Shown: positions 9,676-19,280, numbered from the stretch's first letter. The stretch: DNA of 64,000 bases from CAYTPI01 sp964439625 (GCA_964439625.1 CAYTPI010000008.1:1-64000); one strand, 5' to 3'. Translations and numbers: made by a program. The notes: generated from the letters alone by a model not told the origin.

Positions 9676-10269
9676 TTATGTGCTCCTGCCGATATCTCCA
9701 GCGGCTAAATGACCGTTAACAATTTCATCAATCGCTTGCCATAGTGTTTCTGATGAGTCTTCGATAGGGTTCAACCGCTTGTAAATTGCTTCTAACTCAA
9801 CCTGATGTTCGCGCCAGGTGCCAGCGGCATTGCCATGATTTTGAAGCACTGCCTGAATGCGATCAACAGCGGCGGCGAATTTTGCTTCTGGGCTTGCTCG
9901 CGTTTCAAACTCAAGCCAAAGAGCTTCGTAGACCCCCGCTTGATCATCGGGAAGGATGCCAAAGATGCGCTTAGCGGCACGCTGCTCACGGTCAAACTTA
10001 TCTTCATGGCTTACTTTATCGTATGCGAAGGTATCGCCTGCGTCAATCTCAACAATGTCATGCACGAGGATTAAGCGGAACACATGCAGCAGATCAACAG
10101 GGTCATCGGTGTATTCGGCGAGCACCATGGCAGTTAGTGCCATATGCCAAGTGTGTTCGGCTGTATTCTCCGAACGCGACTCGCCAATCAGCTTTGTCAT
10201 CCGAAGGACGTTTTTGAGCTTGTCTACCTCCGCGATGAATGTAAACTGCTGCTTTAGGCGGTTATCCAT
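9676..10269 (-). CDS. HD-domain phosphohydrolase, YfbR/HDDC2-like
   Basis: This 197-aa HD-superfamily protein resembles 5'-deoxynucleotidase YfbR and HDDC2. The metal ligands are visible as H (NTAEHTWHM), HD (LVHDIVEIDAGDT) and a distal D (AAVDRIQAV), the standard H...HD...D pattern. A role in dephosphorylating deoxynucleoside monophosphates is the family expectation. It lies 15 bp downstream of a glycosyltransferase gene on the same strand, so it may be the last gene of the glycan operon although the function looks unrelated. It is a stand-alone domain and lacks the membrane 7TM part of PgpH-type phosphodiesterases. Confidence 0.85.
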   Translation of the reverse strand: MDNRLKQQFTFIAEVDKLKNVLRMTKLIGESRSENTAEHTWHMALTAMVLAEYTDDPVDLLHVFRLILVHDIVEIDAGDTFAYDKVSHEDKFDREQRAAKRIFGILPDDQAGVYEALWLEFETRASPEAKFAAAVDRIQAVLQNHGNAAGTWREHQVELEAIYKRLNPIEDSSETLWQAIDEIVNGHLAAGDIGRST

Positions 10270-10284
10270 ATATAGGGCCTCTTT

Positions 10285-11523
10285 CTAACCTGTTAATTGA
10301 TCTACCCACGCGAAGATGCGCTCTGCACGGCTTTCCCAAGTATAGTACTGCACATCTGCAAATGCCTGCTCTGCCAGTTTTTTACGCAGTGGCTCTCTTG
10401 TTAGCAGTTCACTGAGTGCGTCTTGAAGGGCGTCAGGGTCTGAGGGTGGTACCAGTAAGGCGTTCTGATGGTTGCTCAAAACTTCCTGGGTAGATGGCAA
10501 TGCAGTCGCTACTATTGGGCGCATTGACGCCATATACTCAAAGAGCTTCAATGGGGATGTGTAGTAGGCAAAGAAGTCATTCCATGGAGATGGAATCGTG
10601 CAAACGTCAAAGGCCGCAATGTAAGCCACGATCTTTGTGGGTAGTACCTGCCCTGGTGCCAGTAAGTACACAGCGAGGTTGGGGTGCTTGTCGAGCAGTT
10701 TGAGGATAAAATCATTTGGTCCGCCGACCAAGGCCAGTTTGATATGTTGACTTGGGTGTTTCAGACGTAGCCCTTCGACTGCTTCTACCAACGTATCTAA
10801 GCCTTTGTCCATATCTTGCAGACCACCAACCAGCCGCCCCAAGTAACCCACGATAAACGCATCAGTAGGCCAAGCAATTGACTGGCGCGCAGCTTGTTGT
10901 GATGGGCTCTCTGTGAAGCGTGCCAAATTGACCCCATCGTGCTCGGTCAACATATGCGCATCTAAAAAGCCAAGTTCACGATAACGTTGACGCAGTGCTT
11001 CAGTGATGACGACAACCCCACCGATTGTTTTCGCCAACTGTTGACGTATTTTGAGGCCAATGTTGGTCTCTGGGTAGGTATGCGCCTCGAAGAAGCATTG
11101 ACGGGCACGCTGAGGCCTTACTAAAGTGATAAGCCACAGGGTAATCGGATCACGTGAGTAAATGGTTGTCTCAGGTTGGCGCTTTCCTAGGTGAACCAGC
11201 ACACTCAGGTTGAACGTCAGTAATTGAAGGATGGCAGCGACTCGATGCGCCAGCCGCTTGACTCTGCTATTAAAGTGCTTGGCGACTGGAAAAAGGTCTA
11301 GGCAGGGCAGCCCATCAGCGATGAAGATAGGGGCAATATCATAATGTGACCAAAAATCATCAGCGTTAGGATGGGGATTTGTTCGGTTGGCATACCATAA
11401 GGTGACTGTTGCCCCAGCTTCAGCGAATGCCGCACACATCTGAACAATCTGGTATGGGTGTGCTTTCTCACTGGGGATACGGATATTAGCGATGTAGACG
11501 AGGGCGCGTTGTGGCGTGGGCAT
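10285..11523 (-). CDS. Glycosyltransferase family 4 protein (glycan cluster, distal)
   Basis: This 412-aa GT-B fold enzyme is predicted to build a surface polysaccharide from nucleotide-sugar donors. The N-terminal domain has IRIPSEKAHPYQIVQM, typical of GT4 enzymes whose acceptor site uses an EKAHP-like loop. The C-terminal domain has VGYLGRLVGGLQDMDKGLDTLVEA and the donor-binding SPLKLFEYMASMRPIVAT followed by PSTQEVLSNHQNALLVPPSDP. It is the fourth of four consecutive GT4 genes, two bases after the preceding one. The transferred sugar cannot be predicted. Confidence 0.88.
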   Translation of the reverse strand: MPTPQRALVYIANIRIPSEKAHPYQIVQMCAAFAEAGATVTLWYANRTNPHPNADDFWSHYDIAPIFIADGLPCLDLFPVAKHFNSRVKRLAHRVAAILQLLTFNLSVLVHLGKRQPETTIYSRDPITLWLITLVRPQRARQCFFEAHTYPETNIGLKIRQQLAKTIGGVVVITEALRQRYRELGFLDAHMLTEHDGVNLARFTESPSQQAARQSIAWPTDAFIVGYLGRLVGGLQDMDKGLDTLVEAVEGLRLKHPSQHIKLALVGGPNDFILKLLDKHPNLAVYLLAPGQVLPTKIVAYIAAFDVCTIPSPWNDFFAYYTSPLKLFEYMASMRPIVATALPSTQEVLSNHQNALLVPPSDPDALQDALSELLTREPLRKKLAEQAFADVQYYTWESRAERIFAWVDQLTG

Positions 11524-11525
11524 CG

Positions 11526-12590
11526 CTATGCTGCACTTAGGATATTGAGCAGGTGTTTACCGATCTGCCCTTCAGTATAGCGCTCCAGCATCAGTTGGTG
11601 CCCTGCTTCGGCAAGTTTGGTTCGCAGCATCAGGTTATCCACAAGAGTAGTGATCGCCTGTGCCAGTGTATGGGGGTTACCAGCCGGGACAGCCAGCAGA
11701 TGAGTGTCTGGCTTAAATACAGAGCGGATGGCGGGTGTATCTGCCGTGATCAAGGGGCGCGCAACCGCTAACGTTTGGTAGACCTTGTTGGGCACAACCC
11801 GAGCGGCTTTGTCTGTTTGACCAAAAATCCCTAGGCAAATATCCGCGGATGAGACACGTTTGGGCAGTTCTTCATAAGGGACTGGGTCTGCGAAACGCAC
11901 ATTGGTCAAGCGAAGGGCTATCGCGAGGTCTCTCATCTGCTTGTAGGTCTGCCCCTTGCCGATCAACTCAAAGTGAATGGCATCATTGGCTCGCAGTTCT
12001 ACCGCAGCCCGCAGAATAATATCAATGCCATGCAGCGGAATGTAGGTACCATAGAATAAAACCTTAATGCCTGGCTCTGTGCGGGTGATGGTTGGTTCGC
12101 CAAACCACTCTGATGATGCGCCGACTGGTACAACATGGAGCTTAGAACGGTCAGCATTGAGCTTTTGGATATAGTAGTCAGCGTGCTGTTCAGTATCCAC
12201 AAGAACAATATCAGGCAGGCGCACAGAAGCCCGATCAACCATCCAGTAGCGTAATGCCTTTAGTGAAAAGCTCGGTACAGACCGCCGATCATTGACGTTG
12301 GCGTCATACACGGGCGTGAAGGCGTCAACAACAAAGCGTTTATTTTCTTGTTGAGCAAGCTTATGTATGGCAGGGACAAGTGTCTGGTTAAATTCCGAGA
12401 GAAAAATGACATCGCACTGATCTTTGACCCGCTCAAATTTTTGCTTCAGTTTTGCGATGCGCTCTTTTGAATTAAGGCTGGAATCAACGCGACATTCGAT
12501 GACGGTAACACCGTTGGCTGCCAGCCCACGACGCAATATCAGATTGCGTGGGTATGTCGGGCTGTAGGCCCCCATGTAACAAACTCTCAT
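11526..12590 (-). CDS. Glycosyltransferase family 4 protein
   Basis: This 354-aa GT-B enzyme belongs to the glycan operon. A Rossmann-like donor domain is seen in KVLFYGTYIPLHGIDIILRAA, LIGKGQTYKQM and FADPVPYEELPKRVSSADI, with VPNKVYQTLAVARPLITADT as the usual C-terminal donor loop. The EX7E motif is degenerate: residues around VVPNKVYQTLA lack the first Glu found in many GT4 members. Its start codon overlaps the upstream GT4 gene by four bases (ATGA), which indicates translational coupling. Confidence 0.85.
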   Translation of the reverse strand: MRVCYMGAYSPTYPRNLILRRGLAANGVTVIECRVDSSLNSKERIAKLKQKFERVKDQCDVIFLSEFNQTLVPAIHKLAQQENKRFVVDAFTPVYDANVNDRRSVPSFSLKALRYWMVDRASVRLPDIVLVDTEQHADYYIQKLNADRSKLHVVPVGASSEWFGEPTITRTEPGIKVLFYGTYIPLHGIDIILRAAVELRANDAIHFELIGKGQTYKQMRDLAIALRLTNVRFADPVPYEELPKRVSSADICLGIFGQTDKAARVVPNKVYQTLAVARPLITADTPAIRSVFKPDTHLLAVPAGNPHTLAQAITTLVDNLMLRTKLAEAGHQLMLERYTEGQIGKHLLNILSAA

Positions 12591-13666
12591 TGTGCCTTTT
12601 CCCCTGATGCTTTTTCAAATACTGTAACCAACCGCTCAACTAGCCCATCGAGATCGTACTGCTGCTTTGCCCGCTCACGGAGTTGTAGTCCAATCTCGTG
12701 GCGTTTGTCAGCGTCCATTTTAAGCAGATGCGCCAGCTTCTCTGCCACACATGTAGGGTCTAAGTCTTGGCACCACAGCAGGTCACGTTGATTGTCCAGT
12801 AAGTCAATGAAGGTTGCGTTACGGACAACGGTTGGCACACCTGCTGCCATGCTTTCGATGACGGCTTTATCAACACCACCGGTCGGGCACAGGTTCACTG
12901 AAAGCGACGCCGTGTGTAAAAGGTTGGGAATGTCCTCATGGGCAACTGGCCCCATGAATTCTATGACGTTAGACACGCCCAGTTGTTCCGCAAGATCGTG
13001 CAGACTCTGTGTATAGGCTTCACCCTGTTGTGGCGTCGTTCCACCCGCTATCTGAAACACAACATCGTTAAAGCCCGACCGCTGCTGCAATAAGGCAACG
13101 GCTTCAATCAACGTTTCGTAGTGCTTAATCGGTGATAACCGCCCAACTGCTACCACTCGTCGTGTCTGAGGCAGTGTACTCAATGGTGCAAACTTGTGCA
13201 TGTCAATGCCGTGACCAAGCACAGTCAACTTGTTGCTAGGGAGATTGAAACTCTCGTGAGAGGCCGTCACCATTTGGCTGGCAAATAGGTGTACAAGGCG
13301 CAGTTCAAGCGTCACTTTGCGATGGGTATACCACTGCACGACGGGCACCCGATAGCGTAGGATGTAGGGTGATGCTGCAAGGATATAGCGCGGGATCATA
13401 TGCCCGAAAACGACATCTACCTCCGTGATGACATCACTTACTGCCTGCCAGAGGGTGCGGAGTTCCTTGAGCCGACCGTAGCCGAGTTCTTTGCCCATCG
13501 AACGTAGGGTGACGTTTACTGGTAAATCGGCTGTGCCTCGCTCTAAGCAGACGACATCTAGCTGATTCACCTGCGGGTGTTGGGCGATGCGTTCAACCCA
13601 GCCGTGTGTAAAGCCTGCCAACCAATCATTTTTATCAACACGGCGCGTGAGCATTAAAACGTTCAT
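12587..13666 (-). CDS. Glycosyltransferase family 4 protein
   Basis: This 359-aa GT4 enzyme has a clear C-terminal donor domain: VVAVGRLSPIKHYETLIEAV, FMGPVAHEDIPNLLHTASLS and AVIESMAAGVPTVV with the retained second Glu region. The N-terminal acceptor domain begins MNVLMLTRRVDKNDW. It lies four bases after one GT4 gene and overlaps the next by four bases, so it is inside a tightly coupled operon. A retaining mechanism is expected from the family. Donor and acceptor are unknown. Confidence 0.88.
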   Translation of the reverse strand: MNVLMLTRRVDKNDWLAGFTHGWVERIAQHPQVNQLDVVCLERGTADLPVNVTLRSMGKELGYGRLKELRTLWQAVSDVITEVDVVFGHMIPRYILAASPYILRYRVPVVQWYTHRKVTLELRLVHLFASQMVTASHESFNLPSNKLTVLGHGIDMHKFAPLSTLPQTRRVVAVGRLSPIKHYETLIEAVALLQQRSGFNDVVFQIAGGTTPQQGEAYTQSLHDLAEQLGVSNVIEFMGPVAHEDIPNLLHTASLSVNLCPTGGVDKAVIESMAAGVPTVVRNATFIDLLDNQRDLLWCQDLDPTCVAEKLAHLLKMDADKRHEIGLQLRERAKQQYDLDGLVERLVTVFEKASGEKAQ

Positions 13667-13670
13667 GCAG

Positions 13671-14882
13671 TTACTGTTGACGGCTCAGTGCGCGGGTTTG
13701 GTGCCAGGTCTCAATGACGGCGTCGAGGTTGCGCGTGTGATCGAATTTCCTCTGTACATACTGTTGACCCGCTTGCCCCATCGCCTTAGCAAGATCGGGG
13801 TTATCAACCAGTTGGAGAATCTTGTCAGCAAGGTCAGCGGGGTTTTCGATCTCGGTGAGTAAGCCAGTTTCCCCATCTTTGATGATGGCCTGCGCACCAG
13901 ATGTTCGGGTACTAACGATAGGCTTGCCACATGCTGCCGCTTCAATCATCACTTTGCCAAGACCTTCATAGGCAGAACTGTGAACGTAGATATCACAGAG
14001 GCGGTAATAGTCGGGCAGGTCTGTATGTGGCACCAACCCGACGAAGTGAACGTGGCTTGCAATGCCAAGGGCTTCTGCCAGATCAAAGAGGGCTGGTTGG
14101 TGCTTCGCAACATCACCAACAACGATCAGCCACACTGCGTCATTCGACTGGTGGATGATGAACAAAGCTTTGAGTAGATCATCGACTCGCTTAACGGGGC
14201 CGGGTTTTCCTACCCAGAGCAGCACAGTCACATCGTCCGGAATAGCAAGTTGCTGCCTCAACGATTGCGAGGCTACATCTGGAGTGAAGCGACCCAAGCG
14301 CACGGGCGTTGACAGGACTTCGATGCGCTCTTTCGTAATGCCTAGCGCAACGTATTTATTCTTCTCGATATCGTTCAGCACCCGGTGTGTATCCGCATGG
14401 GGAAGCAATCTTTTACCGAGCCAGTTGAAAAAACCATAGCGCAGTGGTCGCTCTTGAATCCAATACGTGTTGTCAAAGAAGTCGCTGTGATTTTGTAAGT
14501 CGAGCGGAATATTGAAACGCTGTTTGAGCCACACACCCGCTAACCCCGTCAAGAATGGGTCTTGGGTGGTAATCACGTCGATTTTGTGATTGCGGCAGAT
14601 TGTTGAACCAATCCGCAGGGCATCCCATGGGAATATGGGGCGAAAGCGAGTTCGGGTTGGGTAGGCCGTTAATTGTGGCGAGACGCTGGTTTGTTGTAAA
14701 GCGCGGCTGGCTGGCGAGTACATCACCATGTGGAGATGTCCGAGGCGCTCGGCGTATTCAATATGCCGTTCACGTGTATCCCCCCAACCTGTGATCACCT
14801 CGTCGCCGAGAGAAATCATTAAAACGTTGAGGGGAGGGTTTTCAGTATCAAGTTGCATAGTTGGTGAACCGCTAACTATCAT
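13671..14882 (-). CDS. Glycosyltransferase family 4 protein
   Basis: This 403-aa GT4 enzyme follows the UDP-sugar dehydrogenase with an ATGA overlap, which supports the ATG at 14882 over the internal one at 14858. Domain signs are LLWVGKPGPVKRVDDLLKA and FVGLVPHTDLPDYYRLCDIY, then EGLGKVMIEAAACGKPIVST with the EX7E-type donor motif. The preceding acceptor domain contains TTQDPFLTGLAGVWLK, as in other GT4 sugar transferases. It likely adds the first cluster-specific sugar or a uronic acid, but that order is conjecture. Confidence 0.88.
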   Translation of the reverse strand: MIVSGSPTMQLDTENPPLNVLMISLGDEVITGWGDTRERHIEYAERLGHLHMVMYSPASRALQQTSVSPQLTAYPTRTRFRPIFPWDALRIGSTICRNHKIDVITTQDPFLTGLAGVWLKQRFNIPLDLQNHSDFFDNTYWIQERPLRYGFFNWLGKRLLPHADTHRVLNDIEKNKYVALGITKERIEVLSTPVRLGRFTPDVASQSLRQQLAIPDDVTVLLWVGKPGPVKRVDDLLKALFIIHQSNDAVWLIVVGDVAKHQPALFDLAEALGIASHVHFVGLVPHTDLPDYYRLCDIYVHSSAYEGLGKVMIEAAACGKPIVSTRTSGAQAIIKDGETGLLTEIENPADLADKILQLVDNPDLAKAMGQAGQQYVQRKFDHTRNLDAVIETWHQTRALSRQQ

Positions 14883-16207
14883 AGCAGGCTGACATGGGCC
14901 TTTGGCTCCTTAACGTCCTTCATTGCGTTACGGGAGTCAACGATAATGCGGGCGTTTTCGCCGATCCATTCGTAGTCATACGCGCTGTGATTCGTGATGA
15001 TGACGGTGCAGTCAGCCGCTTGCAGCAGTTCAGTGGTTAATTCGGTGCTGGGCATGTCGATTTTCTCTTCGTGCAGGTCATCGACATATGGATCGTTGTA
15101 GACAACGTCAGCGCCACGCTCTTGCAGCAGTTGAATGATATCCAACGCCGGACTCTCACGAATATCATCAATGTTAGGCTTGTAGGCAACGCCCAAGATC
15201 AGCACCTTCGAGCCATTGATCGGCTTGCGATCTTTGTTGAGAGTCTCTGTAATGCGGTCAAGGACGAACAGTGGCATATTGCCGTTAACTTCAGAAGCCA
15301 GTTCAATGAAACGGGCGTTGTAGTTCAACCCTTTGAGCTTCCAACTGAGGTAGAGGGGGTCAATGGGGATGCAGTGCCCACCCAACCCAGGGCCAGGGTA
15401 GAAGGTCATGAAGCCAAAGGGCTTCGTACTGGCTGCCTCAATGACTTCCCACACATTGACATCGAGCTTTTCGCACATCAAAGCCATTTCGTTGACTAAG
15501 CCGATATTCACCGACCGGAAGGTGTTTTCCAACAGCTTGACCATTTCAGCGGCACGGGTCGATGAGACGGGGACAATCTGGTCGATGGCGTGACCATAAA
15601 GTGCAGCACCAACTTCAGTACAGGCTTCAGTGACGCCGCCAATGATCTTGGGTGTGTTACGCACGGTGTATGTTTTGTTGCCCGGATCAATGCGTTCTGG
15701 CGAGAAGCAAATGAAAATATTTTCACCAGGAATAAACCCATTGTATGCCAGCCGCGGGACAATCAGTTCATCGGTGGTGCCGGGATATGTCGTACTCTCT
15801 AGGATAATGAGCTGACCATAGCGACTGTACTTCGCGATCTGGTCGGCAGCGGCAATGATGAAGCTCATATCCGGGTCTTTAGTCTTGCGCAGTGGCGTCG
15901 GTACGCAAATGCTGATGGCATCTACTTCAGATAGAATGCTGTAATCGGTTGTAGCAGAAAGCAGATCGTCATCAACAAGCTGTTTGGTGATGCTTGTGGG
16001 GATATCTGAGATGTAGCTTGCGCCTGTATTGAGAACATCAACCTTTTCTTGGCTGATATCAACCCCAATAACTTGGAAGCCCTCTTGGGCGAATTCCACC
16101 GCAAGCGGAAGGCCGACGTAACCCAACCCAATAACGCCAAGAACAGCCTCACGGCTGTTTATTTTGTCAATCAATTCCTGCTGGATAGTGGTCTGTTTCT
16201 GCACCAC
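14879..16207 (-). CDS. UDP-N-acetylhexosamine 6-dehydrogenase (WbpA/TviB-like)
   Basis: This 442-aa NAD-dependent enzyme oxidises C6 of a UDP-hexosamine or UDP-hexose to the uronic acid, for exopolysaccharide or O-antigen-like glycans. It has the Rossmann motif GVIGLGYVGLPLAVEFA, then STTYPGTTDEL, CFSPERIDPGN and the catalytic cysteine in GLGGHCIPIDPLYLSWK. The GHCIPIDP form and length point to the WbpA/WbpO/TviB group over UDP-glucose dehydrogenase. The start is GTG at 16205-16207, six bases after a strong AGGAGG. It lies 13 bp after the epimerase gene and overlaps the following GT4. Confidence 0.92.
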   Translation of the reverse strand: MVQKQTTIQQELIDKINSREAVLGVIGLGYVGLPLAVEFAQEGFQVIGVDISQEKVDVLNTGASYISDIPTSITKQLVDDDLLSATTDYSILSEVDAISICVPTPLRKTKDPDMSFIIAAADQIAKYSRYGQLIILESTTYPGTTDELIVPRLAYNGFIPGENIFICFSPERIDPGNKTYTVRNTPKIIGGVTEACTEVGAALYGHAIDQIVPVSSTRAAEMVKLLENTFRSVNIGLVNEMALMCEKLDVNVWEVIEAASTKPFGFMTFYPGPGLGGHCIPIDPLYLSWKLKGLNYNARFIELASEVNGNMPLFVLDRITETLNKDRKPINGSKVLILGVAYKPNIDDIRESPALDIIQLLQERGADVVYNDPYVDDLHEEKIDMPSTELTTELLQAADCTVIITNHSAYDYEWIGENARIIVDSRNAMKDVKEPKAHVSLL

Positions 16208-16220
16208 GTTTGTCCTCCTT

Positions 16221-17204
16221 TTAGAAATCGACGGTCATTCCATGTTCATGGAAGTATGCGATGATTTCATCAAGTGTTTGGTTGAGGTCCTTTTGCGGCT
16301 CCCATCCAATCGTTTGCTTAATCTTGGTCGTATCCGGCAGACGACGACGGGTATCTTCAAACCCCTCTTCGTATGCTTTGTCGTAAGGTATGACTTCTAT
16401 TTTAGACGCGCTGCTTGTGCGTTCTATTACGCGCTCAGCCAATTGTAAGATCGTTACTTCCTCTGTCGAACCGAGGTTAAATACCTCCCCAACGGCTGCT
16501 TCGGATTCGCCTAGCAGTGTAATTGCATTGACAACATCGGTCACATTTGCAAAGCTACGCGTTTGCTGCCCGTCTCCATAGACTTTGAGCGGCATCCCCT
16601 TCATAGCCCACATGACAAAACGAGGAATCACCATACCATAGCGCCCACGTTGACGAGGCCCAACAGTATTAAACAAACGAAACAAAACAACTGGTAGACC
16701 AACTTCTTTGTAGTAAGCAAGCGCAAGATATTCATCGAGTGCTTTACTCGTTGAGTAGACCCAGCGAGATTTTATGGTTGGCCCAAGGATGCGGTCGTCC
16801 TCTTCACTAAACGGTGTCTTGGTACTCTTACCGTAGATTTCAGAGGTCGAAGCAATCAAAACTTTTTTACGGTAGCGGCTGGCTGTTTGAAGCACAACTT
16901 CTGTGCCGGTAACATTGGTTTCTATCACTCGGATCGGGCTGCTAACAATCAATTCAACACCGACAGCAGCCGCCAGATGGTAGATGACGTCACACTCGCT
17001 GGTCAGACGATCCATGACATTGCGGTTTGCGATATTTTCAATCGCAAATTCGAAATTGTCGTGTGATATCAGCGCTTCGATATTCGCAAATTGACCTGTT
17101 GATAAGTCGTCGATGATGGTGACATGGTGTCCATCATGTAGCAGTTTTTCACTCAGGTGGCTGCCAATGAACCCTGCGCCACCCGTTATGAGTGCTCTTA
17201 CCAT
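16221..17204 (-). CDS. NAD-dependent nucleotide-sugar epimerase/dehydratase
   Basis: This 327-aa extended short-chain dehydrogenase acts on nucleotide sugars. It shows the NAD motif GGAGFIGSHL, the catalytic Y-x3-K in WVYSTSKALDEY, and RLFNTVGPRQRGRYGMVIP, characteristic of UDP-glucuronate decarboxylase, epimerase and dTDP-glucose dehydratase relatives. ASTSEIYGK supplies the active-site Ser/Thr. It is the first gene of the minus-strand glycan operon, so its product probably feeds the dehydrogenase and GT4 enzymes that follow. The exact reaction (4-epimerisation or decarboxylation) is not settled. Confidence 0.88.
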   Translation of the reverse strand: MVRALITGGAGFIGSHLSEKLLHDGHHVTIIDDLSTGQFANIEALISHDNFEFAIENIANRNVMDRLTSECDVIYHLAAAVGVELIVSSPIRVIETNVTGTEVVLQTASRYRKKVLIASTSEIYGKSTKTPFSEEDDRILGPTIKSRWVYSTSKALDEYLALAYYKEVGLPVVLFRLFNTVGPRQRGRYGMVIPRFVMWAMKGMPLKVYGDGQQTRSFANVTDVVNAITLLGESEAAVGEVFNLGSTEEVTILQLAERVIERTSSASKIEVIPYDKAYEEGFEDTRRRLPDTTKIKQTIGWEPQKDLNQTLDEIIAYFHEHGMTVDF

Positions 17205-17269
17205 AATATATAGTCACTATTTCCTAAGTAGAAAGGCAGAAACGAGAGAGAAAAGACTTGGTAACAGTG

Positions 17270-17330
17270 TATAATGTTTAATGTCGGTATTGTAGCAGGC
17301 GCTCTATGGACTGTCCACAGAGCATGAAGG
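17270..17330 (+). promoter_or_regulatory. TATAAT element and 5'-UTR hairpin ahead of the WD40 kinase
   Basis: A perfect TATAAT at 17270-17275 lies about 65 bp before the kinase start, without a convincing -35 box. Downstream, 17301-17310 and 17314-17323 pair as a 10-bp stem with one A-C mismatch and a CTG loop. The Shine-Dalgarno GAAGG begins three bases later. The hairpin could limit ribosome access, but this is only inference from base pairing. Confidence 0.4.
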
Positions 17331-17339
17331 TTAACAACT

Positions 17340-19280
17340 ATGGCAAGCACCTCAGGTATGCTCACCGGTAGGACAATCGGGAGATACGAAATTAAAGAGA
17401 TTATTGGGCGTGGCGGGATGTCCACTGTTTATAAAGCCTACCACCTCGATCTTGAGCGTGAAGCAGCCTTGAAAGTGATCGCAGCGCATCACGCAACGGA
17501 AGAGTTCCTAGAACGGTTCAGCCGAGAAGCAAAGATTACGGGACAGTTACAGCACCCGCATATCTTACAAGTCTATGATCACGGACTGTATGAAGGCCAG
17601 CCGTACATCATCAATGCGTATCAAGACGGGGGAACCCTCGCTGATTTAATGAAGAAGGGTTTCTTGCCACTTGAGGACGTTATACATTACATCAAACAAG
17701 TGGCTGACGCTTTGGATTATGCTCACAGTAAGCAGTTTACCCACCGGGATGTGAAACCTACTAACGTCTTGCTCGATGGAAACTACAATGCTTATCTGGC
17801 TGATTTTGGGGTTGTCAAGGTTGAGGAAGCAACGAAGAATCTGACTGGCAGTGCCACTATTGGGACGCCCCATTACATGGCCCCTGAACTTGTTTTGGAG
17901 GAGGGTACGGTCACACCATTAGTCGATGTTTACGCGCTGGGTGTAACTGCATTCGAGTTGTTGACAACCACATACCCTTTCACGGGGGATACTCCACTGC
18001 AAGTTGTGATGCAGCATGTCAATACGCCTGTGCCGGACCTTTCCAGCATTCGCCCTGATTTGCCACCAGAGCTTTCTAACGTCGTCGGAAAGGCCCTTGC
18101 CAAAGACCCGAGCCAACGTTACCAAACGGCGACCCAGTTTGCAGTAGCTCTCGAGGAAGCGATATTATCACGTTGGGTTGCTACTAAAGTGCAGGATGAC
18201 AGCGCCCGTACACAGCCCATGGGTGCTCTTAAACCGCTTGATGCAGCGACGATGCCCATGAAACGTATACAAGCAGCCTCTAACTTCCAGGTACCAGTTC
18301 AGGCTATTGTCGCTGCGATTGCTGCAATTGTTGTCGTAATTAGTTTGTTGACAACTAACGGATTACTTGGAACGGTCTCCGTGGCAGATGCGGAGATAAT
18401 CTCGCCATTCATCACAACTGGTGGTAGTGCGACCAGAGTTAGTGGTATTGCCTTAACCCACGATGGTGATTTCTGCGCGGCCCCTGGTGAAGAGAACAAG
18501 ATTATTGTTTGGAATACTGAAACTGGTGAAGCGGTACATGAACTTGAGGGTCATACTGCATCGCCTCGTGCTGTGGTCTTCTCCCCTGATGGCTCATTGG
18601 TTGCGTCAGGTTCTGAGGATGCCAAAATCGTGGTTTGGTCTGCGTTAACAGGCGAAACGATTCAAGAATTGTACAATCATAGCGGCGCAGTAATGAGTGT
18701 AGTGTTCTCGCCTGACAGCGAAATGCTGCTCTCAGGTTCAGCGGATGGTACCATTCGCTTATGGGATGTTGAGTCAGGTGAAGAAGTCCTGATGATTAAT
18801 ATCGGGGCGGCTGTCCGTAGTGCAGAGTTCTCGCCAGATACCTCAGTGATTGCAGTTGCTTCAGCTGACGATGCACTTACGGTGTACAGCGCAGATACTG
18901 GTGCTCTGCTACAAGAATTGACGGGGCATCAAGCTGATGTGAAGTCTGTCTCTTTTTCACCTGATGGTGGCATTCTGGCCTCTGCCGCTGAAGATGGCTC
19001 GATTGTCCTTTGGGACATCACTACAGGTACCACAATCAATGAATTTAGCCCTAGCGAGGGTGCTATGAACGCGGTCTCGTTTGCCTCGGACGGCGAATCG
19101 ATTATTGCCAGCGGGTCGAATGGTCAAGCTATGGAATTCAGTGCTGAAACAGGTGCGGTGCAGCGTCACTTTGATGTTGAGGAGCATGACATTGTCAGTA
19201 TGACCATGTCAAAAAATGGCGAAATGGTTGCCGCTACTACCGCTGAGGGTGATATCTTCATGTTCAAGCGAGACCTTTAG
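17340..19280 (+). CDS. Membrane Ser/Thr protein kinase with seven WD40 repeats
   Basis: This 646-aa Hanks-type kinase has an N-terminal catalytic domain (about residues 15-275): glycine loop GRGGMSTV at 23-30, Lys45, HRDVKPTN at 135-142, DFG at 155-157 and MAPE in the activation segment. A hydrophobic helix near 321-340 should cross the membrane. The C-terminal half (about 366-646) holds seven WD40-like repeats with SFSPDG and LWD-type signatures, enough for one closed propeller, presumably outside the cell. The stop overlaps the convergent DAC-like gene by four bases. It probably senses a protein or wall ligand; the ligand is unknown. Confidence 0.93.
   Translation: MASTSGMLTGRTIGRYEIKEIIGRGGMSTVYKAYHLDLEREAALKVIAAHHATEEFLERFSREAKITGQLQHPHILQVYDHGLYEGQPYIINAYQDGGTLADLMKKGFLPLEDVIHYIKQVADALDYAHSKQFTHRDVKPTNVLLDGNYNAYLADFGVVKVEEATKNLTGSATIGTPHYMAPELVLEEGTVTPLVDVYALGVTAFELLTTTYPFTGDTPLQVVMQHVNTPVPDLSSIRPDLPPELSNVVGKALAKDPSQRYQTATQFAVALEEAILSRWVATKVQDDSARTQPMGALKPLDAATMPMKRIQAASNFQVPVQAIVAAIAAIVVVISLLTTNGLLGTVSVADAEIISPFITTGGSATRVSGIALTHDGDFCAAPGEENKIIVWNTETGEAVHELEGHTASPRAVVFSPDGSLVASGSEDAKIVVWSALTGETIQELYNHSGAVMSVVFSPDSEMLLSGSADGTIRLWDVESGEEVLMINIGAAVRSAEFSPDTSVIAVASADDALTVYSADTGALLQELTGHQADVKSVSFSPDGGILASAAEDGSIVLWDITTGTTINEFSPSEGAMNAVSFASDGESIIASGSNGQAMEFSAETGAVQRHFDVEEHDIVSMTMSKNGEMVAATTAEGDIFMFKRDL

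Noticed and set aside
9676..10269. HD protein as a c-di-AMP phosphodiesterase partner of the DAC-like protein
   Set aside because: It lacks the 7TM-HD membrane part of PgpH and its motifs fit YfbR/HDDC2 nucleotidases.
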